Origin: Tritrichomonas musculus
Taxonomy: Eukaryota > Parabasalia > Tritrichomonadida > Tritrichomonadidae
DNA length: 53,102 bases
Reading direction: 5' to 3'
Assembly: GCA_039105265.1 (NCBI GenBank)
Contig: JAPFFF010000110.1
Span: forward strand, 1-53,102
Within the stretch, counting starts at the first letter, position 1. Every line of letters starts with the position of its first letter. This document shows positions 19,701 through 33,015 of the stretch, piece after piece. The translations under genes and the position numbers were made by a program. Under the pieces are notes generated by a model. The model made no database searches. It saw nothing but the letters and a program-made list of their open reading frames with translations, and was not told the origin of the DNA.

Positions 19701-22700
19701 CAACTCAGCCAAGAAACAACTCAGCCAAGAAACAACTCAGCCAAGGAACAACTTACCCAAGAAACAACTCAGCCAAGGAACAACTTAGCAAAGAAACATC
19801 TCAGCCAAGAAACAACTCAGCCAAGGAACAACTCATCCAAAAAACAACTTAGCCAAGGAGCAACTCAGCCAAGAAACAACTCAGCCAAGGAACAACTCAG
19901 CCAAGGAACAACTCAGCCAAGGAACAACTCAGGCAAGGAGTAACTCAGCCAAAAAACAACTCATCCAAGGAACAACTTACCCAAGAAGAAACTCAGCCAA
20001 AAAACAACTTAGCCAAGGAGCAACTCAGCCAAAAAACAACTCAGCCAAGGAACAATTCAGCCAAGAAACAACTCAGCCAAGGAACAATTCAGCCAAGAAA
20101 CAACTCAGCAAAGGAACAACTCAGCCAAGGAACAACTTACCCAAGGAGCAACTCAGCCAAGGAGCAACTCAGCCAAGAAACAACTCAGCCAAGGAACAAT
20201 TCAGCCAAGAAACAACTCAGCAAAGGAACAACTTACCCAAGAAGCAACTCAGCCAAAAAACAACTTAGCCAAGGAGCAACTCAGCCAAAAAACAACTTAG
20301 CCAAGGAGCAACTCAGCCAAGAAACAACTCAGCAAAGGAACAACTCAGCCAAGGAACAACTTAGCCAAGGAACAACTCAGCCAAGGAACAACTCAGCCAA
20401 AGAACAATTCAGCCAAGAAACAACTCAGCAAAGGAACAACTCAGCCAAGGAACAACTTACCCAAGGAGCAACTCAGCCAAGGAGCAACTCAGCCAAGAAA
20501 CAACTGAGCCAAGGAACAATCCAGCCAAGAAACAACTCAGCAAAGGAACAACTTACCCAAGAAGCAACTCAGCCAAGGAGCAACTCAGCCAAGAAACAAC
20601 TCAGCCAAGGAACAATTCAGCCAAGAAACAACTCAGCAAAGGAACAACTTACCCAAGAAGCAACTCAGCCAAAAATCAACTTAGCCAAGGAGCAACTCAG
20701 CCAAGAAACAACTCAGCAAAGGAACAACTCAGCCAAGGAACAACTTAGCCAAGGAACAACTCAGCCAAGGAACAACTCAGCCAAAGAACAATTCACCCAA
20801 GAAACAACTCAGCAAAGGAACAACTCAGCCAAGGAACAACTTACCCAAGGAGCAACTCAGCCAAGGAGCAACTCAGCCAAGAAACAACTCAGCCAAGGAA
20901 CAATTCAGCCAAGAAACAACTCAGCAAAGGAACAACTTACCCAAGGAGCAACTCAGCCAAGGAGCAACTCAGCCAAGGAACAACTCAGCCAAGAAACAAT
21001 TCAGCAAAGGAACAACTTACCCAAGAAGCAACTCAGCCAAAAATCAACTTAGCCAAGGAGCAACTCAGCCAAAAAACAACTTAGCCAAGGAACAACTCAG
21101 CCAAGGAACAACTCAGCCAAAGAACAATTCAGCCAAGAAACAACTCAGCAAAGGAACAACTCAGCCAAGGAACAACTTACCCAAGGAGCAACTCAGCCAA
21201 GGAGCAACTCAGCCAAGAAACAACTCAGCCAAGAAACAATCCAGCCAAGAAACAACTCAGCAAAGGAACAACTTACCCAAGAAGCAACTCATCCAAAAAA
21301 CAACTTAGCCAAGGAGCAACTCAGCCAAGAAACAACTCAGCCAAGGAACAACTCAGCCAAGGAACAACTCAGGCAAGGAACAACTCAGCCAAGGAACAAC
21401 TCAGGCAAGGAGTAACTCAGCCAAAAAACAACTCATCCAAGGAACAACTTACCCAAGAAGAAACTCAGCCAAAAAACAACTTAGCCAAGGAGCAACTCAG
21501 CCAAAAAACAACTCAGCCAAGGAACAATTCAGCCAAGAAACAACTCAGCCAAGGAACAACTTACCCAAGGAGCAACTCAGCCAAGGAGCAACTCAGCCAA
21601 GAAACAACTCAGCCAAGGAACAACTTACCCAAGAAACAACTCAGCCAAGAAACAACTCAGGCAAGGAACAATCCAGCCAAGGAACAACTTAGCCAAGGAA
21701 CAACTCAGCCAAGGAACAACTCAGCCAAAGAACAATTCAGCCAAGAAACAACTCAGCAAAGGAACAACTCAGCCAAGGAACAACTTACCCAAGGAGCAAC
21801 TCAGCCAAGGAGCAACTCAGCCAAGAAACAACTGAGCCAAGGAACAATCCAGCCAAGAAACAACTCAGCAAAGGAACAACTTACCCAAGAAGCAACTCAG
21901 CCAAGGAGCAACTCAGCCAAGAAACAACTCAGCCAAGGAACAATTCAGCCAAGAAACAACTCAGCAAAGGAACAACTTACCCAAGAAGCAACTCAGCCAA
22001 AAATCAACTTAGCCAAGGAGCAACTCAGCCAAGGAACAACTCAGCAAAGGAACAACTCAGCCAAGGAACAACTTAGCCAAGGAACAACTCAGCCAAGGAA
22101 CAACTCAGCCAAAGAACAATTCAGCCAAGAAACAACTCAGCAAAGGAACAACTCAGCCAAGGAACAACTTACCCAAGGAGCAACTCAGCCAAGGAGCAAC
22201 TCAGCCAAGAAACAACTCAGCCAAGGAACAATCCAGCCAAGAAACAACTCAGCAAAGGAACAACTTACCCAAGGAGCAACTCAGCCAAGGAGCAACTCAG
22301 CCAAGGAACAACTCAGCCAAGAAACAATTCAGCAAAGGAACAACTTACCCAAGAAGCAACTCAGCCAAAAATCAACTTAGCCAAGGAGCAACTCAGCCAA
22401 AAAACAACTTAGCCAAGGAACAACTCAGCCAAGGAACAACTCAGCCAAAGAACAATTCAGCCAAGAAACAACTCAGCAAAGGAACAACTCAGCCAAGGAA
22501 CAACTTACCCAAGGAGCAACTCAGCCAAGGAGCAACTCAGCCAAGAAACAACTCAGCCAAGAAACAATCCAGCCAAGAAACAACTCAGCAAAGGAACAAC
22601 TTACCCAAGAAGCAACTCATCCAAAAAACAACTTAGCCAAGGAGCAACTCAGCCAAGAAACAACTCAGCCAAGGAACAACTCAGCCAAGGAACAACTCAG

Positions 22701-25700
22701 GCAAGGAACAACTCAGCCAAGGAACAACTCAGGCAAGGAGTAACTCAGCCAAAAAACAACTCATCCAAGGAACAACTTACCCAAGAAGAAACTCAGCCAA
22801 AAAACAACTTAGCCAAGGAGCAACTCAGCCAAAAAACAACTCAGCCAAGAAACAACTCAGCAAAGGAACAACTCAGCCAAGGAACAACTTACCCAAGGAG
22901 CAACTCAGCCAAGGAGCAACTCAGCCAAGAAACAACTCAGCCAAGGAACAATCCAGCCAAGAAACAACTCAGCCAAGGAACAACTTACCCAAGGAGCAAC
23001 TCAGCCAAGGAGCAACTCAGCCAAGAAACAACTCAGCCAAGGAACAATTCAGCCAAGAAACAACTCAGCAAAGGAACAACTTACCCAAGAAGCAACTCAG
23101 CCAAAAATCAACTTAGCCAAGGAGCAACTCAGCCAAAAAACAACTCAGCAAAGGAACAACTCAGCCAAAGAACAATTCAGCCAAGAAACAACTCAGCAAA
23201 GGAACAACTCAGCCAAGGAACAACTTACCCAAGAAGCAACTCAGCCAAGGAGCAACTCAGCCAAGAAACAACTCAGCCAAGGAACAATCCAGCCAAGAAA
23301 CAACTCAGCAAAGGAACAACTTACCCAAGAAGCAACTCATCCAAAAAACAACTTAGCAAAGAAAAATCTCAGCCAAGGAACAACTCAGCCAGGGAACAAC
23401 TCAGCCAAGGAGTAACTCAGCCAAAAAACAACTCATCCAAGGAACAACTTACCCAAGAAGAAACTCAGCCAAAAAACAACTTAGCCAAGGAGCAACTCAG
23501 CCAAAAAACAACTCAGCCAAGGAACAATTCAGCCAAGAAACAACTCAGCAAAGGAACAACTCAGCAAAGGAACAACTTACCCAAGGAGCAACTCAGACAA
23601 GGAGCAACTCAGCCAAGAAGCAACTCAGCCAAAAACAACTTAGCAAAGAAACATCTCAGCCAAGAAACAACTCAGCCAAGGAACAATTCAGCCAAGAAAC
23701 AACTCAGCCAAGGAACAATTCAGCCAAGAAAAAACTCAGCAAAGGAACAACTCAGCCAAGGAACAACTTACCCAAGGAGCAACTCAGTCAAGGAGCAATT
23801 CAGCCAAGAAACAACTCAGCCAAGGAACAATTCAGCCAAGAAACAACTCAGCCAAGGAACAATTCAGCCAAGAAACAACTCAGCCAAGAAACAACTCAGC
23901 CAAGGAACAATTCAGCCAAGAAACAACTCAGCCAAGGAACAATTCAGCCAAGAAACAACTCAGCCAAGGAACAACTTACCCAAGAAACAACTCAGCCAAG
24001 GAACAACTTAGCAAAGAAACATCTCAGCCAAGAAACAACTCAGCCAAGGAACAATTCAGCCAAGAAACAACTCAGCCAAGAAACAACTCAGCCAAGGAAC
24101 AACTTACCCAAGAAACAACTCAGCCAAGGAACAACTTACCCAAGAAACATCTCAGCCAAGAAACAACTCAGCCAAGGAACAATTCAGCCAAGAAACAACT
24201 CAGCCAAGAAACAACTCAGCCAAGAAACAACTCAGCCAAGGAACAACTTACCCAAGAAACAACTCAGCCAAGGAACAACTTAGCAAAGAAACATCTCAGC
24301 CAAGAAACAACTCAGCCAAGGAACAACTCAGCCAAGGAACAACTCAGCAAAGAAACAAATCAGCCAAGGAACAACTTACCCAAGAAACAACTCAGCCAAG
24401 GAACAACTTAGCAAAGAAACATCTCAGCCAAGAAACAACTCAGCCAAGGAACAATTCAGCCAAGGAACAATTCAGCCAAGAAACAACTCAGCCAAGAAAC
24501 AACTCAGCCAAGGAACAACTCAGCCAAGAAACAACTCAGCCAAGAAACAACTCAGCCAAGGAACAACTTACCCAAGAAACAACTCAGCCAAGGAACAACT
24601 TAGCAAAGAAACATCTCAGCCAAGAAACAACTCAGCCAAGGAACAACTCATCCAAAAAACAACTTAGCCAAGGAGCAACTCAGCCAAGAAACAACTCAGC
24701 CAAGGAACAACTCAGCCAAGGAACAACTCAGCCAAGGAACAACTCAGGCAAGGAGTAACTCAGCCAAAAAACAACTCATCCAAGGAACAACTTACCCAAG
24801 AAGAAACTCAGCCAAAAAACAACTTAGCCAAGGAGCAACTCAGCCAAAAAACAACTCAGCCAAGGAACAATTCAGCCAAGAAACAACTCAGCCAAGGAAC
24901 AATTCAGCCAAGAAACAACTCAGCAAAGGAACAACTCAGCCAAGGAACAACTTACCCAAGGAGCAACTCAGCCAAGGAGCAACTCAGCCAAGAAACAACT
25001 CAGCCAAGGAACAATTCAGCCAAGAAACAACTCAGCAAAGGAACAACTTACCCAAGAAGCAACTCAGCCAAAAAACAACTTAGCCAAGGAGCAACTCAGC
25101 CAAAAAACAACTTAGCCAAGGAGCAACTCAGCCAAGAAACAACTCAGCAAAGGAACAACTCAGCCAAGGAACAACTTAGCCAAGGAACAACTCAGCCAAG
25201 GAACAACTCAGCCAAAGAACAATTCAGCCAAGAAACAACTCAGCAAAGGAACAACTCAGCCAAGGAACAACTTACCCAAGGAGCAACTCAGCCAAGGAGC
25301 AACTCAGCCAAGAAACAACTGAGCCAAGGAACAATCCAGCCAAGAAACAACTCAGCAAAGGAACAACTTACCCAAGAAGCAACTCAGCCAAGGAGCAACT
25401 CAGCCAAGAAACAACTCAGCCAAGGAACAATTCAGCCAAGAAACAACTCAGCAAAGGAACAACTTACCCAAGAAGCAACTCAGCCAAAAATCAACTTAGC
25501 CAAGGAGCAACTCAGCCAAGAAACAACTCAGCAAAGGAACAACTCAGCCAAGGAACAACTTAGCCAAGGAACAACTCAGCCAAGGAACAACTCAGCCAAA
25601 GAACAATTCACCCAAGAAACAACTCAGCAAAGGAACAACTCAGCCAAGGAACAACTTACCCAAGGAGCAACTCAGCCAAGGAGCAACTCAGCCAAGAAAC

Positions 25701-28700
25701 AACTCAGCCAAGGAACAATTCAGCCAAGAAACAACTCAGCAAAGGAACAACTTACCCAAGGAGCAACTCAGCCAAGGAGCAACTCAGCCAAGGAACAACT
25801 CAGCCAAGAAACAATTCAGCAAAGGAACAACTTACCCAAGAAGCAACTCAGCCAAAAATCAACTTAGCCAAGGAGCAACTCAGCCAAAAAACAACTTAGC
25901 CAAGGAACAACTCAGCCAAGGAACAACTCAGCCAAAGAACAATTCAGCCAAGAAACAACTCAGCAAAGGAACAACTCAGCCAAGGAACAACTTACCCAAG
26001 GAGCAACTCAGCCAAGGAGCAACTCAGCCAAGAAACAACTCAGCCAAGAAACAATCCAGCCAAGAAACAACTCAGCAAAGGAACAACTTACCCAAGAAGC
26101 AACTCATCCAAAAAACAACTTAGCCAAGGAGCAACTCAGCCAAGAAACAACTCAGCCAAGGAACAACTCAGCCAAGGAACAACTCAGGCAAGGAACAACT
26201 CAGCCAAGGAACAACTCAGGCAAGGAGTAACTCAGCCAAAAAACAACTCATCCAAGGAACAACTTACCCAAGAAGAAACTCAGCCAAAAAACAACTTAGC
26301 CAAGGAGCAACTCAGCCAAAAAACAACTCAGCCAAGGAACAATTCAGCCAAGAAACAACTCAGCCAAGGAACAACTTACCCAAGGAGCAACTCAGCCAAG
26401 GAGCAACTCAGCCAAGAAACAACTCAGCCAAGGAACAACTTACCCAAGAAACAACTCAGCCAAGAAACAACTCAGGCAAGGAACAATCCAGCCAAGGAAC
26501 AACTTAGCCAAGGAACAACTCAGCCAAGGAACAACTCAGCCAAAGAACAATTCAGCCAAGAAACAACTCAGCAAAGGAACAACTCAGCCAAGGAACAACT
26601 TACCCAAGGAGCAACTCAGCCAAGGAGCAACTCAGCCAAGAAACAACTGAGCCAAGGAACAATCCAGCCAAGAAACAACTCAGCAAAGGAACAACTTACC
26701 CAAGAAGCAACTCAGCCAAGGAGCAACTCAGCCAAGAAACAACTCAGCCAAGGAACAATTCAGCCAAGAAACAACTCAGCAAAGGAACAACTTACCCAAG
26801 AAGCAACTCAGCCAAAAATCAACTTAGCCAAGGAGCAACTCAGCCAAGGAACAACTCAGCAAAGGAACAACTCAGCCAAGGAACAACTTAGCCAAGGAAC
26901 AACTCAGCCAAGGAACAACTCAGCCAAAGAACAATTCAGCCAAGAAACAACTCAGCAAAGGAACAACTCAGCCAAGGAACAACTTACCCAAGGAGCAACT
27001 CAGCCAAGGAGCAACTCAGCCAAGAAACAACTCAGCCAAGGAACAATCCAGCCAAGAAACAACTCAGCAAAGGAACAACTTACCCAAGGAGCAACTCAGC
27101 CAAGGAGCAACTCAGCCAAGGAACAACTCAGCCAAGAAACAATTCAGCAAAGGAACAACTTACCCAAGAAGCAACTCAGCCAAAAATCAACTTAGCCAAG
27201 GAGCAACTCAGCCAAAAAACAACTTAGCCAAGGAACAACTCAGCCAAGGAACAACTCAGCCAAAGAACAATTCAGCCAAGAAACAACTCAGCAAAGGAAC
27301 AACTCAGCCAAGGAACAACTTACCCAAGGAGCAACTCAGCCAAGGAGCAACTCAGCCAAGAAACAACTCAGCCAAGAAACAATCCAGCCAAGAAACAACT
27401 CAGCAAAGGAACAACTTACCCAAGAAGCAACTCATCCAAAAAACAACTTAGCCAAGGAGCAACTCAGCCAAGAAACAACTCAGCCAAGGAACAACTCAGC
27501 CAAGGAACAACTCAGGCAAGGAACAACTCAGCCAAGGAACAACTCAGGCAAGGAGTAACTCAGCCAAAAAACAACTCATCCAAGGAACAACTTACCCAAG
27601 AAGAAACTCAGCCAAAAAACAACTTAGCCAAGGAGCAACTCAGCCAAAAAACAACTCAGCCAAGAAACAACTCAGCAAAGGAACAACTCAGCCAAGGAAC
27701 AACTTACCCAAGGAGCAACTCAGCCAAGGAGCAACTCAGCCAAGAAACAACTCAGCCAAGGAACAATCCAGCCAAGAAACAACTCAGCCAAGGAACAACT
27801 TACCCAAGGAGCAACTCAGCCAAGGAGCAACTCAGCCAAGAAACAACTCAGCCAAGGAACAATTCAGCCAAGAAACAACTCAGCAAAGGAACAACTTACC
27901 CAAGAAGCAACTCAGCCAAAAATCAACTTAGCCAAGGAGCAACTCAGCCAAAAAACAACTCAGCAAAGGAACAACTCAGCCAAAGAACAATTCAGCCAAG
28001 AAACAACTCAGCAAAGGAACAACTCAGCCAAGGAACAACTTACCCAAGAAGCAACTCAGCCAAGGAGCAACTCAGCCAAGAAACAACTCAGCCAAGGAAC
28101 AATCCAGCCAAGAAACAACTCAGCAAAGGAACAACTTACCCAAGAAGCAACTCATCCAAAAAACAACTTAGCAAAGAAAAATCTCAGCCAAGGAACAACT
28201 CAGCCAGGGAACAACTCAGCCAAGGAGTAACTCAGCCAAAAAACAACTCATCCAAGGAACAACTTACCCAAGAAGAAACTCAGCCAAAAAACAACTTAGC
28301 CAAGGAGCAACTCAGCCAAAAAACAACTCAGCCAAGGAACAATTCAGCCAAGAAACAACTCAGCAAAGGAACAACTCAGCAAAGGAACAACTTACCCAAG
28401 GAGCAACTCAGACAAGGAGCAACTCAGCCAAGAAGCAACTCAGCCAAAAACAACTTAGCAAAGAAACATCTCAGCCAAGAAACAACTCAGCCAAGGAACA
28501 ATTCAGCCAAGAAACAACTCAGCCAAGGAACAATTCAGCCAAGAAAAAACTCAGCAAAGGAACAACTCAGCCAAGGAACAACTTACCCAAGGAGCAACTC
28601 AGTCAAGGAGCAATTCAGCCAAGAAACAACTCAGCCAAGGAACAATTCAGCCAAGAAACAACTCAGCCAAGGAACAATTCAGCCAAGAAACAACTCAGCC

Positions 28701-31700
28701 AAGAAACAACTCAGCCAAGGAACAATTCAGCCAAGAAACAACTCAGCCAAGGAACAATTCAGCCAAGAAACAACTCAGCCAAGGAACAACTTACCCAAGA
28801 AACAACTCAGCCAAGGAACAACTTAGCAAAGAAACATCTCAGCCAAGAAACAACTCAGCCAAGGAACAATTCAGCCAAGAAACAACTCAGCCAAGAAACA
28901 ACTCAGCCAAGGAACAACTTACCCAAGAAACAACTCAGCCAAGGAACAACTTACCCAAGAAACATCTCAGCCAAGAAACAACTCAGCCAAGGAACAATTC
29001 AGCCAAGAAACAACTCAGCCAAGAAACAACTCAGCCAAGAAACAACTCAGCCAAGGAACAACTTACCCAAGAAACAACTCAGCCAAGGAACAACTTAGCA
29101 AAGAAACATCTCAGCCAAGAAACAACTCAGCCAAGGAACAACTCAGCCAAGGAACAACTCAGCAAAGAAACAAATCAGCCAAGGAACAACTTACCCAAGA
29201 AACAACTCAGCCAAGGAACAACTTAGCAAAGAAACATCTCAGCCAAGAAACAACTCAGCCAAGGAACAATTCAGCCAAGGAACAATTCAGCCAAGAAACA
29301 ACTCAGCCAAGAAACAACTCAGCCAAGGAACAACTCAGCCAAGAAACAACTCAGCCAAGAAACAACTCAGCCAAGGAACAACTTACCCAAGAAACAACTC
29401 AGCCAAGGAACAACTTAGCAAAGAAACATCTCAGCCAAGAAACAACTCAGCCAAGGAACAACTCATCCAAAAAACAACTTAGCCAAGGAGCAACTCAGCC
29501 AAGAAACAACTCAGCCAAGGAACAACTCAGCCAAGGAACAACTCAGCCAAGGAACAACTCAGGCAAGGAGTAACTCAGCCAAAAAACAACTCATCCAAGG
29601 AACAACTTACCCAAGAAGAAACTCAGCCAAAAAACAACTTAGCCAAGGAGCAACTCAGCCAAAAAACAACTCAGCCAAGGAACAATTCAGCCAAGAAACA
29701 ACTCAGCCAAGGAACAATTCAGCCAAGAAACAACTCAGCAAAGGAACAACTCAGCCAAGGAACAACTTACCCAAGGAGCAACTCAGCCAAGGAGCAACTC
29801 AGCCAAGAAACAACTCAGCCAAGGAACAATTCAGCCAAGAAACAACTCAGCAAAGGAACAACTTACCCAAGAAGCAACTCAGCCAAAAAACAACTTAGCC
29901 AAGGAGCAACTCAGCCAAAAAACAACTTAGCCAAGGAGCAACTCAGCCAAGAAACAACTCAGCAAAGGAACAACTCAGCCAAGGAACAACTTAGCCAAGG
30001 AACAACTCAGCCAAGGAACAACTCAGCCAAAGAACAATTCAGCCAAGAAACAACTCAGCAAAGGAACAACTCAGCCAAGGAACAACTTACCCAAGGAGCA
30101 ACTCAGCCAAGGAGCAACTCAGCCAAGAAACAACTGAGCCAAGGAACAATCCAGCCAAGAAACAACTCAGCAAAGGAACAACTTACCCAAGAAGCAACTC
30201 AGCCAAGGAGCAACTCAGCCAAGAAACAACTCAGCCAAGGAACAATTCAGCCAAGAAACAACTCAGCAAAGGAACAACTTACCCAAGAAGCAACTCAGCC
30301 AAAAATCAACTTAGCCAAGGAGCAACTCAGCCAAGAAACAACTCAGCAAAGGAACAACTCAGCCAAGGAACAACTTAGCCAAGGAACAACTCAGCCAAGG
30401 AACAACTCAGCCAAAGAACAATTCACCCAAGAAACAACTCAGCAAAGGAACAACTCAGCCAAGGAACAACTTACCCAAGGAGCAACTCAGCCAAGGAGCA
30501 ACTCAGCCAAGAAACAACTCAGCCAAGGAACAATTCAGCCAAGAAACAACTCAGCAAAGGAACAACTTACCCAAGGAGCAACTCAGCCAAGGAGCAACTC
30601 AGCCAAGGAACAACTCAGCCAAGAAACAATTCAGCAAAGGAACAACTTACCCAAGAAGCAACTCAGCCAAAAATCAACTTAGCCAAGGAGCAACTCAGCC
30701 AAAAAACAACTTAGCCAAGGAACAACTCAGCCAAGGAACAACTCAGCCAAAGAACAATTCAGCCAAGAAACAACTCAGCAAAGGAACAACTCAGCCAAGG
30801 AACAACTTACCCAAGGAGCAACTCAGCCAAGGAGCAACTCAGCCAAGAAACAACTCAGCCAAGAAACAATCCAGCCAAGAAACAACTCAGCAAAGGAACA
30901 ACTTACCCAAGAAGCAACTCATCCAAAAAACAACTTAGCCAAGGAGCAACTCAGCCAAGAAACAACTCAGCCAAGGAACAACTCAGCCAAGGAACAACTC
31001 AGGCAAGGAACAACTCAGCCAAGGAACAACTCAGGCAAGGAGTAACTCAGCCAAAAAACAACTCATCCAAGGAACAACTTACCCAAGAAGAAACTCAGCC
31101 AAAAAACAACTTAGCCAAGGAGCAACTCAGCCAAAAAACAACTCAGCCAAGGAACAATTCAGCCAAGAAACAACTCAGCCAAGGAACAACTTACCCAAGG
31201 AGCAACTCAGCCAAGGAGCAACTCAGCCAAGAAACAACTCAGCCAAGGAACAACTTACCCAAGAAACAACTCAGCCAAGAAACAACTCAGGCAAGGAACA
31301 ATCCAGCCAAGGAACAACTTAGCCAAGGAACAACTCAGCCAAGGAACAACTCAGCCAAAGAACAATTCAGCCAAGAAACAACTCAGCAAAGGAACAACTC
31401 AGCCAAGGAACAACTTACCCAAGGAGCAACTCAGCCAAGGAGCAACTCAGCCAAGAAACAACTGAGCCAAGGAACAATCCAGCCAAGAAACAACTCAGCA
31501 AAGGAACAACTTACCCAAGAAGCAACTCAGCCAAGGAGCAACTCAGCCAAGAAACAACTCAGCCAAGGAACAATTCAGCCAAGAAACAACTCAGCAAAGG
31601 AACAACTTACCCAAGAAGCAACTCAGCCAAAAATCAACTTAGCCAAGGAGCAACTCAGCCAAGGAACAACTCAGCAAAGGAACAACTCAGCCAAGGAACA

Positions 31701-33015
31701 ACTTAGCCAAGGAACAACTCAGCCAAGGAACAACTCAGCCAAAGAACAATTCAGCCAAGAAACAACTCAGCAAAGGAACAACTCAGCCAAGGAACAACTT
31801 ACCCAAGGAGCAACTCAGCCAAGGAGCAACTCAGCCAAGAAACAACTGAGCCAAGGAACAATCCAGCCAAGAAACAACTCAGCAAAGGAACAACTTACCC
31901 AAGGAGCAACTCAGCCAAGGAGCAACTCAGCCAAGGAACAACTCAGCCAAGAAACAATTCAGCAAAGGAACAACTTACCCAAGAAGCAACTCAGCCAAAA
32001 ATCAACTTAGCCAAGGAGCAACTCAGCCAAAAAACAACTTAGCCAAGGAACAACTCAGCCAAGGAACAACTCAGCCAAAGAACAATTCAGCCAAGAAACA
32101 ACTCAGCAAAGGAACAACTCAGCCAAGGAACAACTTACCCAAGGAGCAACTCAGCCAAGGAGCAACTCAGCCAAGAAACAACTCAGCCAAGAAACAATCC
32201 AGCCAAGAAACAACTCAGCAAAGGAACAACTTACCCAAGAAGCAACTCATCCAAAAAACAACTTAGCCAAGGAGCAACTCAGCCAAGAAACAACTCAGCC
32301 AAGGAACAACTCAGCCAAGGAACAACTCAGGCAAGGAACAACTCAGCCAAGGAACAACTCAGGCAAGGAGTAACTCAGCCAAAAAACAACTCATCCAAGG
32401 AACAACTTACCCAAGAAGAAACTCAGCCAAAAAACAACTTAGCCAAGGAGCAACTCAGCCAAAAAACAACTCAGCCAAGAAACAACTCAGCAAAGGAACA
32501 ACTCAGCCAAGGAACAACTTACCCAAGGAGCAACTCAGCCAAGGAGCAACTCAGCCAAGAAACAACTCAGCCAAGGAACAATCCAGCCAAGAAACAACTC
32601 AGCCAAGGAACAACTTACCCAAGGAGCAACTCAGCCAAGGAGCAACTCAGCCAAGAAACAACTCAGCCAAGGAACAATTCAGCCAAGAAACAACTCAGCA
32701 AAGGAACAACTTACCCAAGAAGCAACTCAGCCAAAAATCAACTTAGCCAAGGAGCAACTCAGCCAAAAAACAACTCAGCAAAGGAACAACTCAGCCAAAG
32801 AACAATTCAGCCAAGAAACAACTCAGCAAAGGAACAACTCAGCCAAGGAACAACTTACCCAAGAAGCAACTCAGCCAAGGAGCAACTCAGCCAAGAAACA
32901 ACTCAGCCAAGGAACAATCCAGCCAAGAAACAACTCAGCAAAGGAACAACTTACCCAAGAAGCAACTCATCCAAAAAACAACTTAGCAAAGAAAAATCTC
33001 AGCCAAGGAACAACT
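13756..33015 (+). repeat. Four near-identical 4,815-bp higher-order repeat units
   Basis: The rare variant CAGCCAGGGA occurs at 13756, 18571, 23386, 28201 and 33016, each exactly 4,815 bp apart. Within a unit the GGAGTAAC marker gives sub-blocks of 1,343, 1,472, 1,328 and 672 bp in the same order (checked from 13779 and from 23409). 4,815 equals 301 x 16 minus 1, explained by one 15-bp unit at 13991-14005 and its equivalents. Spot comparison shows almost no differences; one seen is CTGAG instead of CTCAG at 31848 in the fourth unit. Such similarity implies very recent amplification or continuing homogenisation, unless the assembly collapsed or duplicated the region. Confidence 0.9.
13991..15010 (+). 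repeat. CATCTC sub-block (first copy) with the 15-bp register-shifting unit
   Basis: The block opens with a 15-bp unit (CAACTCAGCCAAAAA, one A short). It then carries repeated GCAAAGAAACATCTCAG variants mixed with GAAACAAC units. The CATCTC variant is absent to the left and occurs in every later unit, becoming dominant distal to about 43.6 kb, so it marks a distinct and expanding lineage of 16-mers. Confidence 0.8.
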
